From the NCBI RefSeq assembly GCF_039555325.1, contig NZ_CP154608.1, forward strand, positions 310,001-374,000: a DNA stretch of 64,000 nucleotides. Direction: 5' to 3'. This document shows, piece after piece, positions 44,145-53,385 of the stretch. A model generated the notes under the pieces. That model made no database searches and had not been told where the DNA came from. It worked only from the letters and a program-made list of their open reading frames with translations. A program made the position numbers and the translations under genes. Positions within the stretch are counted from its first letter, which is position 1, and each line of letters begins with the position of its first letter. Source of the stretch: Sphingomicrobium sp. XHP0239. Lineage in GTDB: Bacteria > Pseudomonadota > Alphaproteobacteria > Sphingomonadales > Sphingomonadaceae.

Positions 44145-45997
44145 GCGCCGAGATGGCCGCCGCCGATACGCTCGACCATGGCGGGGGAAGTGGAGCGGCC
44201 CATGCGCTGACCGGCCAATTGATCGTCGACGGCGCGATCATGCTGGGAGCTGCGCTCGTGTTCGTGACTTTGTTCCGGCGGCTGGGTCTGGGCGCTACGC
44301 TCGGCTACATCGTCGGCGGCGCGATGATCGGACCCTATGTTCTCGGTCTTGTCGGCAACGCCGAAAGCGTGATGGCGATCAGCGAATTCGGCATTGCGTT
44401 GCTGCTTTTCATCGTAGGGCTGGAATTGCATCCCAGTCGGCTGTGGCGCCTGCGCCGCGACATCTTCGGACTGGGGATCACGCAGGTTCTGACCTGCGGT
44501 GCTGCGCTGGCGGCGCTCGCGCATTATGTTCTCGGGTTCAGCTGGGGGGCGAGCCTCGCGATCGGGATGCCCCTCGGCCTGTCCTCGACCGCGCAGGTTC
44601 TTCCCATGCTGCGCTCGACGGGCGATCTGCACCGTCCGCACGGCGAGCGCGCCTTCTCCGTTCTACTCCTCCAGGACATCTCGATCGTTCCGCTGATCAC
44701 GCTGATCGCCGCGCTCAGCCGTGCGCCGGATGCCGATGCGGGGCCGGGGGGATGGGTGCTGGCGGGCTATACGGTCGCGGCCATCGTGGGACTGATCCTC
44801 GTCGGGCGGTTCGTCATCAATCCGCTGTTCCGCGTCATCGGGCGCTTGGGAGAGCGCGAACTGTTCGTGGTCGCGGGGCTGTTTACCGTCGTGTCGGCGG
44901 CAGCGGTGATGAGCGTGCTTGGCCTGTCGACCGCATTGGGCGCGTTCATCGCGGGCGTGATGCTCGCCGAAAGTCCCTATCGCCACGAGCTCGAAAGCGA
45001 CGTCGAGCCCTTCCGCTCCATCCTGCTCGGATTCTTCTTCCTGTCGGTCGGCATGATGCTCGACCTTTCGGTGATCGCCGCGCGGCCGGGCATGGTGGTC
45101 GCCATCGCCGCCGCCATCATTGTGGTGAAGGGGGCCATTCTGACCGGGCTGGGCCGCGCCTTCGGCCTCGATCCGTTCCAGTCGCTGCGCTTCGGCCTGC
45201 TCCTGAGCCAGGCGGGGGAGTTCGGCTTCGTCCTCCTGGCGCAGGCGAACCAGGCGCAACTGGTCGCGCCGGAAGCCGTCTCCATGTTCGGCGCAGTGAT
45301 CACGCTGACGATGGCGTCGACCCCGTTCCTCATGATGCTGATCGACCGCTTGGAAGCGCGGCAGATGGCCGGCGGCGAGAAGCGAGAGGGGCCCGAGGCG
45401 GCGTCGCGCGGTTCGGTCATCGTGGTGGGCTTCGGTCGGTTCGGCCAGACGGTGAGCATGATGCTGATGGCCAAGAATATCGATGTCACGCTGGTCGATT
45501 CGAAGACCGATCAGATCGATACGGCCGAAGAGTTCGGCTACAAGGTCTATTATGGCGATGGAATGAGGGTCGATCTGTTGCGCACCGCGGGCGGAGAAAG
45601 CGCCAAGGCGATCCTGTTCTGCAACGACAATGCCGACGGGGGACTGACCGCCGAAAAGATCGAGGGGGTGATGGAAGCTTTTCCTCAAGCGGCGATCATG
45701 ATTCGCAGCTACGACCGCCGCCATTCGATCTCGCTGGATGGCGTTGATCTTGCCTATTGCATCCGCGAGGTGTTCGAGAGCGCGGTATCGATGGGCAATC
45801 GGGCGCTTACCGAACTGGGGTTCAGCCAGGACGAGGCCAACCGCGTCGAGAGCGCCTACCGCGAACGCGATTCGATGCAACTCGAACGGCAGAGCGAGGC
45901 GGGCGACCTGCACGCCGGACGAGACCTGTCGTTCGACCAGGATCCGAAATCGGGAATGGACGGGGACGGCAGCGCGCCGGAAGGCGGGCGCGCCTAG
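44141..45997 (+). CDS. Kef-type potassium/proton antiporter (CPA2) with RCK domain
   Basis: A 618-residue CPA2 transporter. About 12 membrane helices span residues 25-400, including VGLELHPSRLWRLRRDIFGLG and LGAFIAGVMLAESPYRHELE; the C-terminal TrkA-N/RCK domain starts GSVIVVGFGRFGQTVSMML and should bind a nucleotide. Such proteins exchange K+ for H+ and are often gated by glutathione adducts or nucleotides. No separate KefF/KefG partner is adjacent. It overlaps the scaffold gene (ATGA) and shares CTAG stops with aroB. Confidence 0.93.
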   Translation: MSAEMAAADTLDHGGGSGAAHALTGQLIVDGAIMLGAALVFVTLFRRLGLGATLGYIVGGAMIGPYVLGLVGNAESVMAISEFGIALLLFIVGLELHPSRLWRLRRDIFGLGITQVLTCGAALAALAHYVLGFSWGASLAIGMPLGLSSTAQVLPMLRSTGDLHRPHGERAFSVLLLQDISIVPLITLIAALSRAPDADAGPGGWVLAGYTVAAIVGLILVGRFVINPLFRVIGRLGERELFVVAGLFTVVSAAAVMSVLGLSTALGAFIAGVMLAESPYRHELESDVEPFRSILLGFFFLSVGMMLDLSVIAARPGMVVAIAAAIIVVKGAILTGLGRAFGLDPFQSLRFGLLLSQAGEFGFVLLAQANQAQLVAPEAVSMFGAVITLTMASTPFLMMLIDRLEARQMAGGEKREGPEAASRGSVIVVGFGRFGQTVSMMLMAKNIDVTLVDSKTDQIDTAEEFGYKVYYGDGMRVDLLRTAGGESAKAILFCNDNADGGLTAEKIEGVMEAFPQAAIMIRSYDRRHSISLDGVDLAYCIREVFESAVSMGNRALTELGFSQDEANRVESAYRERDSMQLERQSEAGDLHAGRDLSFDQDPKSGMDGDGSAPEGGRA

Positions 45998-47058
45998 CGG
46001 CCTTCGAGAAACGCGCGCAATGCGTCGGGATCGACATCGCGGGCGATGAACGCATCCCCGATCGCGCGCATCAGGATGAGATTGATCGCCCCGTCCTCGT
46101 TCTTCTTGTCGGCCAGCATCGGCGCGAACAGAGATCGGGGATCGACGTCGAATGCCGATGGATCCGTCGGAAGATCGAGAGCGGCGAAATCGCTCGCGAT
46201 GCGATCCGCATTTCCCTTGCCGAGATACCCCAACCGTTCGGACAGCCGCGCTGCCATGACCATCCCGATCGCGACAGCCTCTCCATGCAGGACCGTGCCG
46301 AGACCCGCGACCGATTCGATCGCGTGGCCGAAGCTGTGCCCAAGGTTGAGGAGGGAACGGCGTCCGCTGCGGTCTTCCAGATCGCCGTCGACCAGATTCG
46401 CTTTTGTCCCCACCGCCAATGCGATCGCGCGTCGCGCAGCCTCGACGTCGTGAGCGATCAGGGCCTTTCCGCCACCATCGGCGACGAGCCAGTCGTACAT
46501 ATCGGCATCGCCGATCAGACCATATTTGATCGTTTCGGCTACTCCGGCGTGCAATTCGCGTGGATCGAGCGTGGCGAGGAAGGCGGGATCGGCGTGGACG
46601 GCGACGGGCGGATGGAAAGCGCCGACGAGATTTTTCTGGCCGTTCGCGTCGATAGCAGTCTTTCCGCCGACGCTGCTGTCGACCATCGCGAGCAGCGTCG
46701 TGGGAACCTGGATGACCGGGCACCCCCGTTTGAAGAGCGAGGCCGCTAGGCCGGTCAGATCGCCGATCGCCCCGCCCCCGAAGGCGATGACCGGATCGCC
46801 GCGCTGCTGACTGCGCGCGGCCAGGAACGCGATGAGCCGCTCCAGTTCGTGCCAGTTCTTCGCCGCTTCCCCGCGCGGGACGAGGTGCACGTCGCAGGTC
46901 AGCGCTTGTTCGATGACGTTGCCATGGAGGCGCCAGACATGGTCGTCGCTGACGAGGGCGATGCTTCCGGTGCTTGATGACATGGGGCCGAGATGAAGCG
47001 CGCCGATCCGGACCGGATAGGTCGCGCCGTCGCGGCCCGGGACGGTCAGCACGGTCAT
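45994..47058 (-). CDS. aroB: 3-dehydroquinate synthase
   Basis: A 354-residue shikimate pathway enzyme that converts DAHP to 3-dehydroquinate using NAD and zinc. The NAD region reads FGGGAIGDLTGLAASLFKRG and VPTTLLAMVDSSVGGKTAID; metal ligands appear in LHAGVAETIKYG and NLGHSFGHAIE. Its start overlaps the aroK stop, the usual aroK-aroB arrangement. The C-terminus converges on the antiporter gene. Confidence 0.97.
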   Translation of the reverse strand: MTVLTVPGRDGATYPVRIGALHLGPMSSSTGSIALVSDDHVWRLHGNVIEQALTCDVHLVPRGEAAKNWHELERLIAFLAARSQQRGDPVIAFGGGAIGDLTGLAASLFKRGCPVIQVPTTLLAMVDSSVGGKTAIDANGQKNLVGAFHPPVAVHADPAFLATLDPRELHAGVAETIKYGLIGDADMYDWLVADGGGKALIAHDVEAARRAIALAVGTKANLVDGDLEDRSGRRSLLNLGHSFGHAIESVAGLGTVLHGEAVAIGMVMAARLSERLGYLGKGNADRIASDFAALDLPTDPSAFDVDPRSLFAPMLADKKNEDGAINLILMRAIGDAFIARDVDPDALRAFLEGR

Positions 47059-47594
47059 GCCAGATGCTCGTCGAGCGCGATCAGGATCCTGTCGACGACG
47101 TCCGCGTGTGCCGCCTTACTGGAACGGACATGAAGATGGGCCTCGGCGTAGAAGGCGCGGCGGTCGTCGAGCAACTGGCGCAGCTTGGCCTCGCGGTCCG
47201 TGCCGCGCAGCAGGGGGCGCGTGTCCCGTCGGCCGGTCCGCTCGGCAAGAATTTCGACGGGCGCGTCGAGCCACACCGTGTGGCAGCGCGCGTTGAGCAG
47301 GGCGCGGGTTTCGCCATCGACGAAGGCACCCCCGCCGGTCGCGATGACCCGGAGCGGGCCGTCGGCGAGCCGCGCGACCAGTCGCCGCTCGCCATCGCGA
47401 AAGTCCGCCTCGCCGAATCGCTCGAAGACTTCGGCGGCAGTGTAACCCGCAGCGTCGGCGATCTCCTCGTCGCTGTCGACGAACCGCAGGTCGAGCCGTT
47501 TGGCGAGCCGTCGCCCGATCGTCGATTTACCCGCGCCCATCAGTCCGACAAGAACGATCGATCGATCGAGGCGCGAGGCAAGCGGGTGGCTCAT
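47055..47594 (-). CDS. aroK: shikimate kinase
   Basis: A 179-residue nucleoside-monophosphate-kinase-like enzyme that phosphorylates shikimate. Walker A is VLVGLMGAGKSTIGRRLA; the shikimate-binding DSDEEI (Asp in a D-x-D context) and RLVARLADGPLRVIATGGGAF follow in order. Overlap with aroB (ATGA) makes a two-gene operon. It is divergent from the small membrane protein starting at 47679. Confidence 0.97.
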   Translation of the reverse strand: MSHPLASRLDRSIVLVGLMGAGKSTIGRRLAKRLDLRFVDSDEEIADAAGYTAAEVFERFGEADFRDGERRLVARLADGPLRVIATGGGAFVDGETRALLNARCHTVWLDAPVEILAERTGRRDTRPLLRGTDREAKLRQLLDDRRAFYAEAHLHVRSSKAAHADVVDRILIALDEHLA

Positions 47595-47678
47595 GGATAG
47601 GGGCTATACTGTGTGGGCTGGCTAAGGCAAAAGCCTTCCCGACTGCGCAGGTGCGCACGAATGAGGAGTGGTTTTGGT

Positions 47679-47813
47679 ATGCGATTGATCTTGATTCTGT
47701 TGCTTCTTGTAGGGCTCGTCGTGGGAGCGGCGTTCCTGCTCGGCGGAATGGCGAGCGAAGTCGAACAGGAGACGATCGAGCAAGAGGTCGAGTTGGGTGA
47801 CGACGAAGCGTAA
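47679..47813 (+). CDS. 44-residue membrane protein ahead of a large exported protein
   Basis: A 44-residue ORF: one long hydrophobic helix (RLILILLLLVGLVVGAAFLL) and an acidic tail ending EVELGDDEA. The ATG at 47679 is preceded by GAGGAG; an alternative ATG at 47661 adds six residues. It overlaps the GTG start of the next gene by 17 bp, so the two are probably coupled. I recognise no family. It could be an accessory or signal-anchored partner for the exported protein, but this is guesswork. Confidence 0.6.
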   Translation: MRLILILLLLVGLVVGAAFLLGGMASEVEQETIEQEVELGDDEA

Positions 47814-49608
47814 ACCGCTTTTTCTGGCGTTCGGAAGTCTGATCGCGGCGGGCGGACTGCACGCGGCGCTGGCCGCGCAGGATGCACCGGAATCGCTGCT
47901 TCCACCCGGATTCGAACAGCCGACCCCGGAGCCGACGCCCGCGCCGTCTCCCCGGCCGACACCGACGCCGACACCGACTCCTACACCGACACCCGCACCC
48001 GTACCGCGCGATACCGGACCTGCGGATAGTGAGACTGACCCATCGTCCGATCTCGACGAGGACGACGAGGAGTCGCTCGATACCGCGGCGGACGACGAGA
48101 ATAGCGAAGATGTCGCGGGCGGTTTCGCGGGTTCGAGCGGCTCGCTGTCGCTGACGGGCGAGGCGCCATGGGGAGCAGTCGACGGACGGTTCCACAAGAT
48201 CTTGATGCGACGTCTCGACGTGCCCTTGGCATCGCGCTGGGCGCATATCGGCTTGCGCAGTGCGCTGATGAGCAACGCCCCCGCGCCGGGCGACCTCGGC
48301 GCGCAGGACTGGTTGGCCGAGCGTGTATGGCTGCTTCTGCGGATGGGCGAGGCGGATGCGGCGCGATTGATGCTGGCCGCCGGGCGGGTGAGCACTGCGT
48401 CCCCCAAGCTGGCGCAGGTCATCTTGCAGACCGCGCTCGCGGCGTCCGATCCAGCGGCCATGTGCCCGGTTCCCACGAGACTGGACGATGCCGAGCCCGA
48501 CGCCGAACCGCTCGTCCGCGCAGTCTGTGCGGCGTTGTCTGCACAGCCCGAGATCGCGTCGGACATCATCGCCCGCTCTCGCCGGGGAGGCACGCTGGAC
48601 GCCATTGATCTGGCGCTGGTCGACAAGCTGATCGGGGCCGGTTCGGGCACAGGAAGGGCCACGACGCTGGAATGGGAGCCGGTCGACCGGCTCAACAGCT
48701 GGCGGTACGGTCTGGCAACGGGAACGGGCGTCCTTCCTCCCGAAACATTGATGGATAATGTCGCGCCGCGCGTTCGTGCCTGGGCCGCCAGGGCGCCTTT
48801 GCTGAGCGCCGACGCGCGCCTGCCTTTCGCGAGGACGGCCGCCGGCATGGGCGTCTTCTCGGGGCAGGCGCTCGTCGACCTCTATTCACTCGAATATGAT
48901 CGCCTGCCGCCCGAAGATCTGTCGGGCACTGACGCCTTGTTGCTGCGCCGCACGTTCGCCGAGCCCGATCGCGCCGAGCGTCTGGCGGCGATGCGCGAGT
49001 TCTGGGCGCTTGGCGACGGCGAACCGCACGAGCGTATGGCTTCGCTTGCCGCCACGGCGCTCGCCGCCGTACAGGTTCGGCCCGATGCCGCACTGGAAGC
49101 GGAAGCGCCCGATCTCGTCGCTGCCATGCTGACCGCGGGGTTCGTCGAGCAGGCGCTGCGCTGGAACAGCGTTCTTGACGACATGGACGATGCAGCCGCC
49201 GACGGCGTCTGGTCGCAGCTCGTGCTCGCGGGCGCTCGCGGCGAGGTTTCCCCGCGGCGAGTGCGTGCCTTCGTTTCGCGCGACGATGCCGATGGCAAGC
49301 GTCGCTCCGCCATCCTCGTCGCCTCGCTGGCGGGACTGGGGCTGCTCGAGGACGCGCAAGTCGCCGATCTGGACGAAGACGAAGGCTGGGGCATCATGCG
49401 CGAGACGCGGTTGACCCAGCTGCTCGGCGCTGCCGCGAGCCGGGGCGACCAGGGCACGGTCATGTTGCTGGCCGCAGTGGCGCTACAGGCCGACACGGTC
49501 GGCGCGATTCCGCCCGCCTATTGGCGCGCGTTGATCGCAGCGCTCGATACGGTCGGGCAGGACTTCCTGGCACGGATGATCGCGGCGGAAGCGGTCGCAC
49601 GGGCGTGA
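47797..49608 (+). CDS. large exported protein with Pro-Thr linker, unknown function
   Basis: A 603-residue protein with a GTG start and a signal peptide (about residues 1-27, LFLAFGSLIAAGGLHAALAAQ). Residues 42-70 are a Pro-rich linker built of PTP/PTPTP units, then an acidic stretch near 78-105 (SSDLDEDDEESLDTAADDEN). The rest is Ala-, Leu- and Arg-rich and looks helical throughout, reminiscent of tetratricopeptide or Sel1-type repeats, but without a clear motif. It lies between the 44-residue membrane protein and xerD, whose GTG overlaps its stop. I do not recognise the family; it looks like an envelope protein. Confidence 0.75.
   Translation: MTTKRKPLFLAFGSLIAAGGLHAALAAQDAPESLLPPGFEQPTPEPTPAPSPRPTPTPTPTPTPTPAPVPRDTGPADSETDPSSDLDEDDEESLDTAADDENSEDVAGGFAGSSGSLSLTGEAPWGAVDGRFHKILMRRLDVPLASRWAHIGLRSALMSNAPAPGDLGAQDWLAERVWLLLRMGEADAARLMLAAGRVSTASPKLAQVILQTALAASDPAAMCPVPTRLDDAEPDAEPLVRAVCAALSAQPEIASDIIARSRRGGTLDAIDLALVDKLIGAGSGTGRATTLEWEPVDRLNSWRYGLATGTGVLPPETLMDNVAPRVRAWAARAPLLSADARLPFARTAAGMGVFSGQALVDLYSLEYDRLPPEDLSGTDALLLRRTFAEPDRAERLAAMREFWALGDGEPHERMASLAATALAAVQVRPDAALEAEAPDLVAAMLTAGFVEQALRWNSVLDDMDDAAADGVWSQLVLAGARGEVSPRRVRAFVSRDDADGKRRSAILVASLAGLGLLEDAQVADLDEDEGWGIMRETRLTQLLGAAASRGDQGTVMLLAAVALQADTVGAIPPAYWRALIAALDTVGQDFLARMIAAEAVARA
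47920..48006 (+). repeat. in-frame Pro/Thr codon repeat
   Basis: Tandem CCGACA/CCGACG-like units encode 29 residues of alternating Pro and Thr with a few Ala, Ser and Glu. It is an inter-domain linker, and such repeats may vary in number between strains. Confidence 0.8.
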
Positions 49609-50489
49609 TCGCCGACGACCGCGCGCTGGTCGATCGCTTTCTCGACATGATGGCTGCCGAAGCGGGGGCTTCGCCCAATACGATCGCCGCTTATCGTTCG
49701 GATCTCCGCAAGGCTTCCGAATCGCTTCCCGCCGGCCTGGGCGAGGCCGACGCGGACGCGCTGGGCCTGATGGCGCAGGCTTGGAAATCGGCCGCAGCCT
49801 CCACCGTCTCCCGGCGGGCGTCGGCGTTGCGGCGTTTCTATGGTTTTCTGGTGGAGGAAGGGCTTCGCGAGGACGACCCGTCCGATGCCTTGCCCCGTCC
49901 CCGGCAGTCGCGGCCCCTGCCCAAAATCCTGTCGATCGAGGAGACCTCGGCGCTCATGGCAATGGCCGAGGAAGAGGCGCGGGGCGGACGGTCGACGGCG
50001 TTGCGCAATCGCGCGCTGCTCGAACTGCTCTACGGATCGGGGCTGCGCGCGAGCGAACTCGTGTCCCTGCCGCGCCGGGCGGTGCGGAAGGGCGATCCGA
50101 TGCTCGTCCTGCGCGGAAAGGGCGCGAAGGAAAGGATGGTGCCGGTCGGCGATCATGCCCACGCCGCTATCGCCGACTGGGTGGCGAGCGGGGTCGACGG
50201 ACGATGGCTCTTTCCGGGACGCGGCGATCAGCATCTTTCGCGCATGCGACTGTATCAGATCGTCCGCGAAATGGCAGCGCGGGCGGGGATCGCGCCCGAA
50301 CGAATAAGCCCCCATGTCCTGCGCCATGCCTTCGCGACGCATCTGCTCGACGGCGGTGCCGACCTTCGCGTCCTGCAGGCGCTGCTCGGCCATGCCGACA
50401 TCGCGACGACACAGATCTACACCCATGTCGATGCCCGGCGACTGGTCGATCTGGTCAACCAGCGACACCCGCTGGCGCGCGGGACCTGA
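49605..50489 (+). CDS. xerD: tyrosine recombinase XerD-like
   Basis: A 294-residue tyrosine recombinase. The SAM-like N-terminal domain (DRALVDRFLDMMAAEAGAS) is followed by the catalytic domain with Arg in GSGLRASELVSLP, Lys in GKGAKERMVPVG, the HxxR box in PHVLRHAFATHLL and the nucleophile Tyr in ATTQIYTHVD. XerD with XerC resolves chromosome dimers at dif. The length and context beside aroK/aroB are those of the housekeeping XerD rather than a phage integrase. It uses a GTG that overlaps the previous stop. accA follows after 37 bp. Confidence 0.93.
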   Translation: MIADDRALVDRFLDMMAAEAGASPNTIAAYRSDLRKASESLPAGLGEADADALGLMAQAWKSAAASTVSRRASALRRFYGFLVEEGLREDDPSDALPRPRQSRPLPKILSIEETSALMAMAEEEARGGRSTALRNRALLELLYGSGLRASELVSLPRRAVRKGDPMLVLRGKGAKERMVPVGDHAHAAIADWVASGVDGRWLFPGRGDQHLSRMRLYQIVREMAARAGIAPERISPHVLRHAFATHLLDGGADLRVLQALLGHADIATTQIYTHVDARRLVDLVNQRHPLARGT

Positions 50490-50526
50490 TTGACCTTGAA
50501 GCGGATGGAGGGGTAGGCGCGCAGAC

Positions 50527-51468
50527 ATGACAGTCTTTCTCGAATTCGAGCGGCCGATTGCCGATCTGGAAGCCCGCGTGGCCGAACTGCGCGATACGGC
50601 GCAGGGCGGCGACGTCGATATCGATCCTGAAATTCGCCGGCTCGAGGTCAAGGCCAAGAAGATGCTGCGCGAGACCTACGGCAAGCTGACGCCGTGGCAG
50701 AAGACGCTCGTGGCGCGCCATCCCGAGCGGCCCCATTTCAAGGATTATGTTGCCGGCATCGCCGACGACTTCCTGCCGCTCGCGGGCGACCGCAATTTTG
50801 CGGAGGACGAGGCGATCGTGGGAGGGCTGGCCCGGATCGACGGACGCGGCGTCATGCTGATCGGGCACGAGAAGGGCAGCGATACCGCGAGCCGTCTCAA
50901 GCATAATTTCGGGATGGCCAAGCCCGAGGGCTATCGCAAGGCGATCCGCCTGATGGAGCTGGCCGATCGGTTCGGCTTGCCCGTGGTCACGCTGGTCGAC
51001 ACGCCGGGCGCCTTTCCGGGCGTACAGGCCGAGGAGCGCGGCCAGGCGGAGGCGATCGCTCGGGCGACCGAGACCTGCCTGTCGCTGAACGTCCCGATGG
51101 TTTCTGCTATCGTGGGCGAGGGCGGGTCGGGGGGCGCCATCGCCATCGCCGCGGCAAATCGCGTCATCATGTTCGAACATGCCGTCTATTCGGTGATCTC
51201 GCCTGAAGGCTGCGCTTCCATCCTGTGGCGGACGGCGGAAAAGGCCGCCGATGCTGCGGAAGCGATGAAGATTACCGCACAGGATCTTCAGCGGCTCGGA
51301 ATCATCGACCGTATCGTCAAGGAACCGCTCGGCGGGGCGCATCGCAAGCCGACCGTTGCCATGAAGCGGCTCGGGGATGCGATCGGAGCCGAACTCGACA
51401 GTCTCTCGGACACGGACGGTCCCGCGCTGCGCAAGGAACGGCGCGACAAATTCCTCGCAATGGGGTGA
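50527..51468 (+). CDS. accA: acetyl-CoA carboxylase carboxyltransferase alpha subunit
   Basis: A 313-residue subunit that, with AccD, carries carboxyl from carboxybiotin to acetyl-CoA for fatty acid synthesis. The family blocks [55 protein letters not shown] and [18 protein letters not shown] are present in order. The start [18 protein letters not shown] is canonical. Length is normal. Confidence 0.98.
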   Translation: MTVFLEFERPIADLEARVAELRDTAQGGDVDIDPEIRRLEVKAKKMLRETYGKLTPWQKTLVARHPERPHFKDYVAGIADDFLPLAGDRNFAEDEAIVGGLARIDGRGVMLIGHEKGSDTASRLKHNFGMAKPEGYRKAIRLMELADRFGLPVVTLVDTPGAFPGVQAEERGQAEAIARATETCLSLNVPMVSAIVGEGGSGGAIAIAAANRVIMFEHAVYSVISPEGCASILWRTAEKAADAAEAMKITAQDLQRLGIIDRIVKEPLGGAHRKPTVAMKRLGDAIGAELDSLSDTDGPALRKERRDKFLAMG

Positions 51469-51574
51469 TGCGTTTCATTACGCTCCCGAACGGAACCAGC
51501 TCTTCACACGCGGGGTTGAACGGTTGAAGCGCCTCACCGGCGCAGCGAGATCGTCATTACCCGGAGAGAGTATT

Positions 51575-53038
51575 ATGTCCCGTATCGCCCCCTATTTCGC
51601 CGCCGCCAGTGCGTTGGCGCTCGCCTCGTGCGCCAGTTACGCACCCGATCCGCGCATCTCGCCGCAGGAGGCGCAGGTCGCGGCGCAGAACAATGAAGCG
51701 ATCCTCGCCGAATTCGGCGGCGCGCTCGGTGGACCGGTCGGTCAGTATGTCGAGCAGGTCGGCGACCGGGTCGCGTCCTATTCGCAGACCCCCAACGCGG
51801 CGCAGGCCTACACCTTTTCGGTCCTCAATTCGCCGGTCGAGAATGCCTTCGCGATTCCCGGCGGCCGCGCCTATATCACGCGCGAACTGATGACGCTGAT
51901 GGAGGACGAGGCCGAACTGGCGTTCGTTCTCGGCCATGAAGTCGGCCATATCGCGGCCGATCATGCCCAGGGTCGTCAAGCCACCGCGCAGAACAATGCG
52001 CTGGGAGGTATCCTGGGGGCAGTGGTTGGTGGACTGATCGGCGGCGATGCCGGCCGGCTCGTCGCCCAGGGCAGCCAGCAATATGCGCAGTCGAGGACGT
52101 TGTCCTATAGCCGCGATCAGGAATATGAAAGCGACACGCTCGGCATTCGCTACATGGTCGGGGCGGGTTACGATCCGCTCGCGGCTGCAGGAATTCTGAA
52201 TTCGCTTGGCGCGGCAAGCGCTCTGGAGGCGCGAACCCAGGGGAACGACGCGCGGCAGACCCCCGAATGGGCGCGAACCCACCCGCTGTCCGAGAACCGC
52301 ACGGCGCGCGCCGTCGAACTGGCACGGCAGACGCCTCTGGCCGGAACGGGCCAGCGCAACCGCGACCAGTTTCTCTCGCGCATCGACGGCATCTATGTGG
52401 ACGATGATCCTCAGCAGGGCATTGTCGACGGGCGCCGGTTCACGCATCCGGATCTGCGACTGCAGTTCGTCGTCCCGACGGGCTTCAGGATGCAAAACGG
52501 CACCCGCGCCGTCTCGATCGCCGGAAGCTCGGGGCAGGCGCAGTTCAGCCTCGCGCAGTTCAACGGCAATCTCGACCAGTATGTCGCGAGCGTCATCCGC
52601 GGCGTCGTCGGTCAACAGGCTCAGGTGCAGATTCCGCAGCCGCGTTCGACCACCATCAACGGATTACCGGCCGCCTATACCACGACGCGGGTGAACACGC
52701 AGAACGGCGCTGTCGATCTGTCGGTGATGGCCTATCGTTTTTCGAACGACCGCGCCTATCATTTCGCGATGATCACGCAGGCCGGGCAGGGCATCGGGCC
52801 GTTCGCGAGCATGGTCGAGAGTTTCCGTCCGATCAGCGCCCAGGAAGCTGCGGCCATTCGTCCGCGCGTGATCGACGTGGTGACGGTGCGCAACGGCGAC
52901 ACGATCCAGTCGCTCAGCCAGCGCATGGCCTACAGCAATTATCAGGTGGAGCGCTTCCTCACGCTCAATTCGCTTCAGAGCAATGCGCGTCTGACGCCGG
53001 GCCAGAAGGTGAAGCTGGTCGTTTACGGGCAGCGGTAA
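51575..53038 (+). CDS. M48 family metalloprotease with LysM-like C-terminus, lipoprotein
   Basis: A 487-residue exported protein whose signal ends in a lipobox (LALASCAS). The M48 zinc site is FVLGHEVGHIAADHAQG with the third ligand in QEYESDTLGIRY. The middle segment (about residues 290-430) is a beta-rich domain with YTTTRVNTQNGAVDLSVMAY. The C-terminal 50 residues form a LysM-like unit (VTVRNGDTIQSLSQRM to TPGQKVKLVVY) that should bind peptidoglycan. It resembles BepA-like envelope proteases that handle outer membrane proteins. An earlier in-frame ATG at 51377 lies inside accA and is rejected; GGAGAGAG precedes the chosen ATG. Confidence 0.9.
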   Translation: MSRIAPYFAAASALALASCASYAPDPRISPQEAQVAAQNNEAILAEFGGALGGPVGQYVEQVGDRVASYSQTPNAAQAYTFSVLNSPVENAFAIPGGRAYITRELMTLMEDEAELAFVLGHEVGHIAADHAQGRQATAQNNALGGILGAVVGGLIGGDAGRLVAQGSQQYAQSRTLSYSRDQEYESDTLGIRYMVGAGYDPLAAAGILNSLGAASALEARTQGNDARQTPEWARTHPLSENRTARAVELARQTPLAGTGQRNRDQFLSRIDGIYVDDDPQQGIVDGRRFTHPDLRLQFVVPTGFRMQNGTRAVSIAGSSGQAQFSLAQFNGNLDQYVASVIRGVVGQQAQVQIPQPRSTTINGLPAAYTTTRVNTQNGAVDLSVMAYRFSNDRAYHFAMITQAGQGIGPFASMVESFRPISAQEAAAIRPRVIDVVTVRNGDTIQSLSQRMAYSNYQVERFLTLNSLQSNARLTPGQKVKLVVYGQR

Positions 53039-53043
53039 TCGGC

Positions 53044-53072
53044 GCGTGCGCGGGCATCGAGTCCGCGCACGC
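53044..53072 (+). terminator. GC-rich hairpin after the M48 protease gene
   Basis: GCGTGCGCGG and CCGCGCACGC pair perfectly over 10 bp with a 9-nt loop, starting six bases after the stop. The following sequence (TGAACCGGCTTCTT) has few T, so it is a terminator candidate only. Confidence 0.5.
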
Positions 53073-53085
53073 TGAACCGGCTTCT

Positions 53086-53115
53086 TCGCGAACGATCACA
53101 TATGTTCGTTCGCGA
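53086..53115 (-). terminator. perfect hairpin across the end of the pilin gene
   Basis: TCGCGAACGA and TCGTTCGCGA are exact complements over 10 bp around a TCACATATGT loop. It covers the last codons and stop (53096-53098) of the reverse-oriented pilin gene and lies only 14 bp from the preceding hairpin. It could terminate the convergent transcripts or act on mRNA stability. Confidence 0.45.
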
Positions 53116-53275
53116 GGTTGCCGAGTTCACCCCACATTCCCCCGGTCCCGCCGCCGAGCGCGGCGAGCGCCTGCAGGATCGCCACCGCGATGAGCGCGAC
53201 GATCAGGCCATATTCAATCGCCGTCGCACCACGCTCGTCCAAAGCGAGGGTGCGCAAAAATTTCGGGATAGCCAC
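53096..53275 (-). CDS. Flp family type IVb pilin
   Basis: A short pilin with the class IVb prepilin signature: a basic leader, then a helix GATAIEYGLIVALIAVAIL with Glu5 of the mature protein in ATAIEYG. Flp pilins are processed by a prepilin peptidase and assembled by Tad machinery for surface attachment; no tad genes are in this window, so it is a lone pilin here. The start is debatable: GTG at 53302 (68 residues), ATG at 53281, or GTG at 53275. AAGGAGG touches the ATG and is correctly spaced only for the GTG at 53275, which I chose (59 residues). Confidence 0.85.
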   Translation of the reverse strand: MAIPKFLRTLALDERGATAIEYGLIVALIAVAILQALAALGGGTGGMWGELGNLANEHM

Positions 53276-53385
53276 CGCCATCCTCCTTCTGGTCTGGTCC
53301 ACGCTCCGACCGTAGCGGGACAGAAGTTAAGAAAGTCTCGGCGGCCAAAGGTTAACTCGCTGGTGATCAACCGATCGGCAGGGAT

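Noticed and set aside
47920..48006. CRISPR-like or regulatory tandem repeat
   Set aside because: It is an in-frame Pro-Thr linker inside a gene, with no spacers or equal repeat units.
49605..50489. Phage or island integrase
   Set aside because: Length, domain layout and position near aroK/aroB and accA match housekeeping XerD.
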